Shown: positions 1 to 6,334 of the stretch, in pieces
How the letters are laid out: every line of letters starts with the position of its first letter
Position numbering within the stretch: the stretch's first letter is position 1
Assembly (NCBI GenBank): GCA_035701465.1
Contig: DASSMU010000105.1
Coordinates: 1-19,865 of the forward strand
DNA length: 19,865 nucleotides
Source of the DNA: VRUE01 sp035701465
Lineage (GTDB): Bacteria > Actinomycetota > Thermoleophilia > Solirubrobacterales > 70-9
Direction of reading: 5' to 3'
Translations under genes and position numbers: made by a program
The notes under the pieces: model-generated
Database searches by the model: none
What the model saw: the letters and a program-made list of their open reading frames with translations, nothing else
What the model was told of the DNA's origin: nothing

Positions 1-630
1 ACCGACATCCCCGGCCTCTACTCGGCGGGGGAGACCGCCTGCGTCTCGGTCCACGGCGGCAACCGGCTCGGCGCCAACTCGCTGCTCGACACGCTGATCT
101 TCGGCCGCCGCTCCGGCACCGACGCCGCGGCCCGCGCCAAGCGCACAGAGGGCTCGCGCCCGTCGAAGGCGGTGCTCGAGGCCGAGCAGGCGACGATCGA
201 GAAGATCTCCGCCCGCGAGAAGGGGTCGGGTCGGCGTATCTCGGAGATCAAGTTCGACCTCGGCACCGTGATGGACGCCAAGGTCGCGGTCTTCCGCGAC
301 GAGGCCGGGATCCAGGAGGCGCTGGAGACGGTGCGCCGCCTCAAGCAGGAGGCCGAGACCGCCTACATCGACGACAAGGGCTCGGTCTTCAACCAGGACG
401 TCCTCGGGGCGATCGAGCTCGGCTACATGCTCGACAACGCCGAGTGCACCTGCGTCGCCGCCCTCGAGCGCAAGGAGAGCCGCGGCGCCCAGTACAGGAC
501 CGACTTCCCGGAGCGCAATGATGAGGAGTGGCTCAAGCACATCGACCTGCAGCTGAACGACGACGGGCCGGAGATCTCCTACTCCGAGGTGACGATCACC
601 CAGTGGGAGCCCCAAGAGAGGACTTACTGA
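1..630 (+). CDS. sdhA: Succinate dehydrogenase/fumarate reductase flavoprotein subunit SdhA (C-terminal 209 residues, 5' end outside window)
   Basis: This is the catalytic FAD subunit that interconverts succinate and fumarate on the cytoplasmic face. The frame is open from base 1 to a TGA at 628-630, so only the C-terminal part is visible. The first codons encode GLYSAGE followed by HGGNRLGANSLLDTLIFGRR, the conserved stretch of the SdhA/FrdA/AspO flavoprotein family that contacts FAD and the dicarboxylate; HGANRLG is the more usual form. The rest is the helical C-terminal domain, including the family-typical late motifs ALERKESRGAQYRTDFPERND and EWLKH. The stop lies 1 nt before the ATG of sdhB, so the two are surely cotranscribed. 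The family call is very safe. Choosing between SdhA and FrdA rests on context (E-type operon) and cannot be settled from this fragment. Confidence 0.95.
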   Translation, partial: TDIPGLYSAGETACVSVHGGNRLGANSLLDTLIFGRRSGTDAAARAKRTEGSRPSKAVLEAEQATIEKISAREKGSGRRISEIKFDLGTVMDAKVAVFRDEAGIQEALETVRRLKQEAETAYIDDKGSVFNQDVLGAIELGYMLDNAECTCVAALERKESRGAQYRTDFPERNDEEWLKHIDLQLNDDGPEISYSEVTITQWEPQERTY

Positions 631-631
631 G

Positions 632-1804
632 ATGGCCACCTACACCCTGAAAGTCCGCCGGTACCAGCCCGAGAGCGGCGAGGCCGCCTACTGGGAGGAG
701 TTCAAGGTCGATCTCGACCCCTCCCTCTCCGTGCTCGACGGCCTGCTGCAGACCAAGGACCGCGACGACGGCTCGCTCTCGGTCCGCTGCTCCTGCCGGG
801 CCGCGATCTGCGGCTCCTGCGGGATGAAGATCAACGGCCAGTCCGGCCTCGGCTGCAAGACCCAAATCGGCGAGGCCCAGGAGCTGGCCGAGAAGAAGGC
901 CGGCGTCAGCCCCAGCGCAAACGGGGAGACACCCACGATCGTGGTCGAGCCGATGGGAAACATGCCGGTCATCAAGGACCTGATCACCGACATGGAGTCG
1001 ACCCACTGGACCAAGATCCGCCGCGTCACCCCCTGGCTGCTCCCCCACGGCGCGCCACCCGAGCGCGAGTACGTGGTCGAGCCCGAGTCGATGATCGACA
1101 TCACTCAGTCGATGGCCTGCATCCAGTGCGGCGCCTGCGTCTCCTCCTGCCTCTCGATGGAAGCCGACCCCGAGTTCATCGGCCCCGCCGCGCTGGCAAA
1201 GGCCTACCGCTTCGTCGGCGACCCGCGCGACGCCGAGACCAAGGAGCGCCTCCACGACCTCGCCAACGACCCACACGGGATCTATGACTGCACCCACTGC
1301 TTCAGCTGCATCGACGCCTGCCCGAAGGGCGTGGCGCCGATGGACCAGATCATGCGCCTGCGCCGCAGAGCCGGCGAGGAGGGCGTCGAGGACGTCAACA
1401 ACGGCGACAACCACGTCCACGCCTTCGTCAACATGATCGAGAAGAAGGGCACCAACGACGAGGCCCTGCTGATCCAGGAGACCTATGCGCCAGGGGTCAA
1501 GGGCAAGCTGAAGCCGACCAAGGCGGCGATCAAGGGCCTGGTCGAGTCATTGCCGACGGTGCTGCGCGCGATCAAGACCGGCAAGGCCCGCTCGCTCTCG
1601 AAGCTGATTCCCGGCATCCACCCGAAGCTGCCAGGCGGCGCCCAGGACGAGGTCAAGGCGATCTACGAGCACGCCGAGGAGCACCGCGAGGAATTCAACA
1701 TCTACATCACGGGCGAGGAGGACATCGAACCCGAGCCCGACGAGCCCACGGACGCCACCCTTACGGCGGAGGCGGCAGGCGCCGCGGAAAGCGAGGAGTC
1801 ATGA
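632..1804 (+). CDS. sdhB: Succinate dehydrogenase iron-sulfur subunit SdhB, enlarged, with four cysteines at the third cluster site
   Basis: This 390-residue subunit carries electrons from the flavin to the quinone-reducing subunit. The N-terminal plant-type ferredoxin domain (about 1-110) has the [2Fe-2S] ligands C55, C60, C63 and C75 (CRAAICGSCG). The C-terminal ferredoxin domain has C163-x2-C166-x2-C169-x3-C173 for a [4Fe-4S] cluster. It then has C220-x2-C223-x2-C226-x3-C230-P, where classical SdhB has only three cysteines for a [3Fe-4S] cluster. The motif GPAALAKAYRFVGDPRD between the two sites is typical of SdhB. The protein is about 150 residues longer than usual SdhB (near 240), with a charged tail ending in an Asp/Glu/Ala-rich stretch. 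The ATG at 632 is preceded by GAGAGG (616-621) at good spacing. The gene overlaps the next one by ATGA. Confidence 0.95.
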   Translation: MATYTLKVRRYQPESGEAAYWEEFKVDLDPSLSVLDGLLQTKDRDDGSLSVRCSCRAAICGSCGMKINGQSGLGCKTQIGEAQELAEKKAGVSPSANGETPTIVVEPMGNMPVIKDLITDMESTHWTKIRRVTPWLLPHGAPPEREYVVEPESMIDITQSMACIQCGACVSSCLSMEADPEFIGPAALAKAYRFVGDPRDAETKERLHDLANDPHGIYDCTHCFSCIDACPKGVAPMDQIMRLRRRAGEEGVEDVNNGDNHVHAFVNMIEKKGTNDEALLIQETYAPGVKGKLKPTKAAIKGLVESLPTVLRAIKTGKARSLSKLIPGIHPKLPGGAQDEVKAIYEHAEEHREEFNIYITGEEDIEPEPDEPTDATLTAEAAGAAESEES

Positions 1805-2712
1805 GCGAGGCCGCGATCAAGGTCGCTTACTGGCCCGGCTGCGTCTCGCGCGGCTTCACAACCGAGCTGCACGGCTCGATGGCGATCGTCGCCGAGAAGC
1901 TGGGGATCGAGTTGGTCGAACTCGACCGCGCCAACTGCTGCGGCGCCGGGATCATCGCCGAGCACAACCAGGAGCTTGCCGACACGCTGAACGCGCGCAC
2001 CTTCGCCCTCGCCCAGCAGACCGGGCTGGCGATGATGAACATCTGCTCGACCTGCCAGGGCGCCCAGTCCGAGTGCCAGCAGCGCCTCGATGCCGACTCC
2101 TCCTACCGCGCCCACATCAACGAGGTGCTGAGCGGCCAGGGCCTCGCCTACGAGAAGGGCAAGGACGGCTTCACCAACAAGAACTTCCTCTGGCTGCTGG
2201 TCGAGGACTACGGCCTCGACCGCCTCGCCGCGCAGGTCAAGCGGCCGCTCTCGGGCCTCCGCGTCGGACCCTTCTATGGCTGCTACGTGGTCCGGCCCAA
2301 GGAGCGGCTCGGCTACGACGAGTTCCCCGACCGCGACATCTACCTGGAGAAGGTAATCGAGGCCCTCGGTGGCGAGGTGGTCGAGTACGACGGCGCCCGC
2401 AAGTGCTGCGGCTTTCCGGTGATCACGATGAACCGCGAGACCTCGCTGCGCCAGTCCGGCACCCACGTCGGTGACGCCCTCGACGCCGGCGCCGACTGCC
2501 TCGTAACCCCCTGCCCGCTCTGCCACCTCAACCTCGACATGCAACAGCCCGAGGCGGCCAAGATCGTCAACCGCGACCTCGGCCTCGCAGTCCTGCACCT
2601 CCCCCAGCTGGTCGGTCTAGCCCTCGGTGCCGAGCCGAAGCAGCTCGGAATGAGCAAGCACATCGCCTCGACCAAGTGGGTTGAGGACAAGCTCTCCGCG
2701 GTTCCCGCCTAA
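1801..2712 (+). CDS. CCG-domain (heterodisulfide reductase B-like) subunit of E-type succinate:quinone oxidoreductase
   Basis: This 303-residue protein has two cysteine-rich CCG domains, as in HdrB and in the E subunit (SdhE/MfrE; called SdhC in some archaea) of non-classical succinate dehydrogenases and methylmenaquinol:fumarate reductases. Domain 1 has C14, C46-C47 and C82-x2-C85. Domain 2 has C161, C202-C203 and C238-x2-C241. Both sets fit the C-x(31-39)-CC-x(35-36)-C-x2-C pattern that binds a noncubane [4Fe-4S] cluster in HdrB. No transmembrane segment is visible, so membrane attachment would be peripheral, as proposed for E-type enzymes. It would accept electrons from SdhB and reduce quinone. 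The ATG at 1801 overlaps the sdhB stop (ATGA), with GAGGAG just upstream at 1793-1798. It is the last gene of the operon, followed by a strong inverted repeat. Confidence 0.92.
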   Translation: MSEAAIKVAYWPGCVSRGFTTELHGSMAIVAEKLGIELVELDRANCCGAGIIAEHNQELADTLNARTFALAQQTGLAMMNICSTCQGAQSECQQRLDADSSYRAHINEVLSGQGLAYEKGKDGFTNKNFLWLLVEDYGLDRLAAQVKRPLSGLRVGPFYGCYVVRPKERLGYDEFPDRDIYLEKVIEALGGEVVEYDGARKCCGFPVITMNRETSLRQSGTHVGDALDAGADCLVTPCPLCHLNLDMQQPEAAKIVNRDLGLAVLHLPQLVGLALGAEPKQLGMSKHIASTKWVEDKLSAVPA

Positions 2713-2736
2713 AGCCGCATTGCTCTAAGCGTGATG

Positions 2737-2802
2737 GGAATGGTCCTCGGGGTCGACGGACGCGCTTCGCGCTGAGTGTCCGTCGACCCCGAGGACCATT
2801 CC
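2737..2802. terminator. Perfect 25-bp inverted repeat, probable bidirectional terminator between convergent operons
   Basis: Bases 2737-2761 and 2778-2802 are exact reverse complements (25 of 25) around a 16-nt loop. The repeat sits in the 109-bp gap between the sdh operon stop (2712) and the stop of the convergent gene (2822). On RNA from either strand it would form a long GC-rich hairpin. Neither side has a true U-tract; the + strand side continues CCTCCCCTTT. It would therefore be an atypical intrinsic terminator or a transcript-end stabilising structure. The loop contains a smaller GCG/CGC pairing. Confidence 0.7.
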
Positions 2803-2821
2803 TCCCCTTTCTCAGTGCGGT

Positions 2822-5491
2822 CTATTTGCCGGCGATGTAGATCGGTTCGCCATCGATGGCTCTGGTCACGGTCAGCAGTCCGGTTTGAGCGAGGCCCGCA
2901 GGACAGACTTTCGAATCTCCTTCCCTGAGTTTGAAGAGGCCGTCCATGGTCATCTGCGTCGGTATGCCGTTTGCAACTTTGGCTTTGACGAAGTTGGGCA
3001 CGTAGACGCATTCTGGATTGCTATGGACCGTCAGTCGCATCGCCCCTTTTTTGGAGCTGGCCAGAGTGAAGGCGCCCTGCGGTTCCAGCGGATTCGTGTA
3101 TGCGAACTGGGAAGTATCGAAGGGACCGCCTTCGAAGCTCACAATCGCTTCTGGTTCTTCGGGGAAGTTCGTCGTGCAGCCTTCTTTGAGACCAAATTCG
3201 AAGGCCGTGATGCCGCTGCCGGCACTCGTCCCGTCTTCGTTGAATTCGCCGACATAATGGCCTTCGGGACATGTGATGAGACCTTCATGCCCACTGACCG
3301 ATTCGAAGGTGACAACGGTTTTCGGCACCACCGCCCCGGCGACGCCCCCGCTGAACCCTTTGCCAGATGGACAGACCAGGACTCCTTCTTCCAGTTCCGG
3401 AGTGGCCTTGCAGAGCACCGTACTCGTGCCCCCTTTTTCTTCTTCACCGCCCCCTTCTTTTTCTTCTTCTTCGCTCGCCCCTTCGCTACCCGAGATGTAA
3501 AGGGGCAGTTCTTTGCTTGTCCTGGTCATGCGGAGAAGCGAGAGGCTGGTCATGACGGTCGGACACACCCCTCCCGCGGAGTCTTCGAGAAGTTTCCATT
3601 TGCCCGACATGAGCATCTCGGTTGGACTGCCATTGGAGACCGTGCTGTTGAGAGCGATAGGTTCGTAGATGCAGGTCGAGGATTCTTTGCCGAGGATGAA
3701 CTTCAGCAACGGCGGTGCTTTGTCTTCCCTGCGGAGCTGGAAGAAACCCTGAGGTTCCAGCGGATTCGTGTAGACAAACCTCGAAGCGTAGTAGGGGGGG
3801 TTGTCGAACGCGACAACCGTCAACGGTTCGCCCGGGAAGGTGGACGTGCAGCGTTCTTCGGCGCCGTACCCGAAACCGGAGATGCCGCCGAAGATGCCCG
3901 TCCCATCTTCGTTGAATTCGCCGAGGAAGTGGCCTTGGGTGCAGCTGACCGAGGCTTCCGGGCCCGACGACGATTCGAAGGTGGTGACAGCTTTCGGCGT
4001 CACCTGCCCAGTCACCAATCCGCTGAACCCTTCCCCGGGCGGACAAATGAGCACACCTTCTTTTAGAGCGGGTTCGCTCTTGCAGAGGGTGGTTCCCGTC
4101 CCACTCCCTTCTTTTTCTTCACCTCCACCTTCTTCTTCGCCTTCGATGTGGGAGATCGCGGTCACCGCGGCTTCAGTCACCGAAGACGGGAGGGTCTGGT
4201 AGCCCGCATTCTTGACGGCCGCCTGACCGCCTTCTTTGTCCACCACGAACGACAGATAGTCGTGGACGGTGGTCGCTACCCCTTTGCCGAAGTGTCCGAC
4301 TGCGGCGATGTCCCAGGTCAGGGTGCAGATCGGGTAGGCGTCTTTCGACACTTTGCCGGCTTTCGGGTTAGAGCCGTAGACCTGGGACCAATCGACGTTG
4401 ATGCCGCTTTCGGCTCCGGCCGGGAGCGTGTATTTCGCCGCCCCGCAGTTCGCTTCTCCCGCTTTGGTGGCCGGATCGGCGAATTTGACGCTGTTGTAGA
4501 CATTGATGATCTGTTTCGGCGCCCACTGCTCGGCTTCCGGCAGGCTGCCGTAGGTGATCGTGCCGGGATTTTCTCCGACGTAGGAGAGTGGGCCGGACTC
4601 GCCTTCGGCGCCCGGACCCGCAACTGTCGTCACGTGGCCTTCGCCTTTCTGGCAATCCACGTTCTGCGGCCATTCCACGTTCGGCGGGCTTTCCCCGCCA
4701 AAGGGCTCCTGCAGTTGCTGCCAAGTTCGCTGCGATTTCCCGGTGCAGGGCAGCGGGCCGGGGTTGATCGAGTTCAGGTAATGCTTGAACTGGTAGGTGG
4801 TCCCAGCGCTTTCGTCGCGGACGATCCGAGTGATCGCCTGGTCGCAGTCTCCGCCGATCGTCGTGTCAGATGCAGCTCCAAGCTGCCTCCAATTCTTGAT
4901 CTGGCCGCTGAAGACCCTCTGCAGCTGCCCGACGTTGATCTGCGGGACGACGCAAGGCGAGTGTGCCGGCAGGGTCGGCGGGTGAGCCGCGATTGCGATA
5001 GCGGTCTGCGTAACCGGAACGACGATCACGTCGCTGCCAAGAGCCGCTTTCATGTTCGACAGGGTCGTGCCTTCTTCTCCGACCGGCCCTGCTGGCGCAA
5101 TATCGGTGCCTAGGAAGCCCGCCAGGAAGCCGAATTCTTTAACGTGCAAGATGCCGTCTTCGGCGCCCCAGTGCCGGAGAGCTGCCGGGCTTCCGAGCGG
5201 CACGTAGTTGATCGCCGGTGTTCCCCCGCTCCCCTGGCCACCGTTGCATGCGAGCGAACTCGGTGAAGTATTGAATCCGCCTTCGATTTTCGGCGAGGAC
5301 CATCGCTCCTGTGCCTCGGTCTGCAGGAACGCGCCGAGGCCCTTGGTGTCGCTCCCGGAGCACTGTTCCCCGAGCGCCGCCGCGCTGGCCGCATTCAAGG
5401 CGCCTGCGACAAGAACGAGGAGGACAACACCTACAAGCAACACCCCGCGCCGTTGGCCACGAGGCACTCCCCTACCAATGAAATCCGGCAT
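2822..5491 (-). CDS. Secreted PstS-family phosphate-binding-like protein fused to two tandem six-cysteine domains
   Basis: This 889-residue exported protein starts at an ATG at 5491, with AAAGGAGA (5506-5499) 7 nt upstream. Residues 1 to about 38 are a signal peptide (basic n-region, VLLVGVVLLVLVAGAL core, ASA cleavage region). Residues about 40-445 match the PstS/PBP-like fold. They include VPVTQTAIAIAA, a VFSGQIKNWRQLG stretch equivalent to the family's 'IF.G.I.NW..' motif, and IVRDESAGTTYQFKHYL, equivalent to the phosphate-contacting R-x-D-x-SGTT-x2-F-x2-YL motif. Acidic Glu/Gly linkers then separate two homologous domains (about 466-668 and 690-889). Each has six cysteines at aligned positions and the shared motifs GEFNEDGT and YTNPLEPQG. 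These repeats are not a family recognised here. PstS normally has about 320-400 residues, so this is a large fusion. No pst transporter genes are adjacent, so phosphate binding is inferred and transport doubtful. Confidence 0.85.
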   Translation of the reverse strand: MPDFIGRGVPRGQRRGVLLVGVVLLVLVAGALNAASAAALGEQCSGSDTKGLGAFLQTEAQERWSSPKIEGGFNTSPSSLACNGGQGSGGTPAINYVPLGSPAALRHWGAEDGILHVKEFGFLAGFLGTDIAPAGPVGEEGTTLSNMKAALGSDVIVVPVTQTAIAIAAHPPTLPAHSPCVVPQINVGQLQRVFSGQIKNWRQLGAASDTTIGGDCDQAITRIVRDESAGTTYQFKHYLNSINPGPLPCTGKSQRTWQQLQEPFGGESPPNVEWPQNVDCQKGEGHVTTVAGPGAEGESGPLSYVGENPGTITYGSLPEAEQWAPKQIINVYNSVKFADPATKAGEANCGAAKYTLPAGAESGINVDWSQVYGSNPKAGKVSKDAYPICTLTWDIAAVGHFGKGVATTVHDYLSFVVDKEGGQAAVKNAGYQTLPSSVTEAAVTAISHIEGEEEGGGEEKEGSGTGTTLCKSEPALKEGVLICPPGEGFSGLVTGQVTPKAVTTFESSSGPEASVSCTQGHFLGEFNEDGTGIFGGISGFGYGAEERCTSTFPGEPLTVVAFDNPPYYASRFVYTNPLEPQGFFQLRREDKAPPLLKFILGKESSTCIYEPIALNSTVSNGSPTEMLMSGKWKLLEDSAGGVCPTVMTSLSLLRMTRTSKELPLYISGSEGASEEEEKEGGGEEEKGGTSTVLCKATPELEEGVLVCPSGKGFSGGVAGAVVPKTVVTFESVSGHEGLITCPEGHYVGEFNEDGTSAGSGITAFEFGLKEGCTTNFPEEPEAIVSFEGGPFDTSQFAYTNPLEPQGAFTLASSKKGAMRLTVHSNPECVYVPNFVKAKVANGIPTQMTMDGLFKLREGDSKVCPAGLAQTGLLTVTRAIDGEPIYIAGK
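3081..3772. repeat. Tandem domain duplication visible at DNA level, 672-bp period
   Basis: The two C-terminal domains of the fused PstS-like gene retain identical DNA blocks exactly 672 bp (224 codons) apart. One 20-base block occurs at 3081-3100 and 3753-3772. A second block of 19 bases occurs at 3234-3252 and 3906-3924. The period equals one domain plus its linker in codons, which indicates an in-frame tandem duplication. The two domains have diverged strongly outside these blocks, so the duplication need not be very recent. Confidence 0.75.
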
Positions 5492-5551
5492 CGATCCATC
5501 TCCTTTGCGAATACTGACGACGAAAGCACTGGAACCCGCGGTAGCCTACGC

Positions 5552-5580
5552 ATTAAAAAGAACTCAACTATGTATTGAAA
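5552..5580 (-). promoter_or_regulatory. Candidate sigma-70-type promoter for the fused PstS-like gene
   Basis: The 120-bp gap upstream of the ATG at 5491 contains a clearly AT-rich patch in an otherwise GC-rich region. On the minus strand, TTTCAA (5580-5575) and TTTAAT (5557-5552) are 17 nt apart. The -10 matches TATAAT at 5 of 6 positions; the -35 is weak (3 of 6). It would start transcription near 5545, leaving a leader of about 50 nt that contains the Shine-Dalgarno sequence. This suggests that the gene can be transcribed separately from the operon ending at 5612. Confidence 0.4.
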
Positions 5581-5611
5581 TTCTTTGGATTGACCTGAAC
5601 GTCCGAGGTGG

Positions 5612-6334
5612 TCAGTTGCCCGCCGACAGCTTTGGTTTGCCCTGCGACCCGACCGCGAAGGCGCAGCGAAAGTTCTCCGGCTTCCCCACCGGGGCGCCGC
5701 CGGCGAAGCCGCCGTGGTTGTGGTTGTCGTAGACGGTCACGTATTGGAGGGTTTCGGGAGAGGGGTTAGCCGGCATCGGCACCGGATCGGGTTCGCCCTG
5801 GGCCTGGTTGCCGCGCGAGCCCACGGTGACACCCTCCGAGCCGGCGGCGGCGGAGCCTGCCGTCGTCGTGAAGAGGTCGGCGCTCATCTCTCGCTTGTCC
5901 TTGAACCCCCTGGTCGGGTCGGGGAATTCTTCGCGGCCAGAGGTGGCCGGGTCATCGTCGATCGTGCTCTGCAGCGGGGCCTTGCTGGCCGCCCCGATCA
6001 GCTGCGCAGCGCTCGGCAGCCAGCCGCCTTCGCGGGCGCAGGTCTGGGCCGCGTAGAAGTAGTCGTTCTGGCCGACGTCGGCAGGGGGCACCCGGTAGGG
6101 CGCCGCTTCCAGGCACCAGCTGCCAAATTTGATCGCGTTGGCGATCGGGCACTGGGTCTTGAGCCGGGCCAGAGTCTTGCCGGCGCCGTGCTTTTGGTGC
6201 CCTGAGGCCTGGCGCTTGGCCGGCGCTTGGCCGCTCAGCGAAAAGACCAAGGCGAGAAGGGCGACGAGCAGGGCCGCGACCGCGAGCGGATCGCGGCGGG
6301 ACAGTACATTCGAGGACGGGGTCGGGGAGCTCAT
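5612..6334 (-). CDS. Membrane-anchored protein with lectin/formylglycine-enzyme-like pattern
   Basis: This 240-residue protein is last in the six-gene run. The ATG at 6334 overlaps the preceding stop (ATGA), and AGGAGG (6345-6340) lies 5 nt upstream; together these fix the start although the same frame stays open much further upstream. Residues about 16-34 form one hydrophobic segment after an N-terminal SRR, either a signal anchor or an uncleaved signal. The outer part has four cysteines (62, 74, 99, 224). The pattern DYFYAAQTCAREGGWLPSAAQL (about 91-112) and the late FRCAFAV (222-228) resemble the W/Y-x2-A-x3-C-x3-G-x-RLPT-x2-E-L and F-RC-V signatures of DUF1566/Lcl and formylglycine-generating-enzyme-like C-type-lectin folds. 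The resemblance is by motif only, and no catalytic cysteine pair can be assigned. A surface binding role is an inference. Confidence 0.8.
   Translation of the reverse strand: MSSPTPSSNVLSRRDPLAVAALLVALLALVFSLSGQAPAKRQASGHQKHGAGKTLARLKTQCPIANAIKFGSWCLEAAPYRVPPADVGQNDYFYAAQTCAREGGWLPSAAQLIGAASKAPLQSTIDDDPATSGREEFPDPTRGFKDKREMSADLFTTTAGSAAAGSEGVTVGSRGNQAQGEPDPVPMPANPSPETLQYVTVYDNHNHGGFAGGAPVGKPENFRCAFAVGSQGKPKLSAGN

Noticed and set aside
596..1420. A 274-codon open frame on the minus strand across sdhB
   Set aside because: It is antisense to a gene with unmistakable iron-sulfur motifs. Its Ala/Val/Gly/Asp/Leu-rich product is what a complementary frame of GC-rich code gives.
3429..3471. Long pyrimidine-rich tract that could form triplex DNA
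   Set aside because: It encodes the Glu/Lys/Gly-rich linker between the repeat domains, so the codon pattern explains it, and it is interrupted by purines.
5377..5491. Twin-arginine (Tat) signal on the fused PstS-like protein
   Set aside because: An RR pair is present in GQRRGVLLVG, but the rest of the S-R-R-x-F-L-K consensus is missing and the core is very hydrophobic, so Sec export is more likely.
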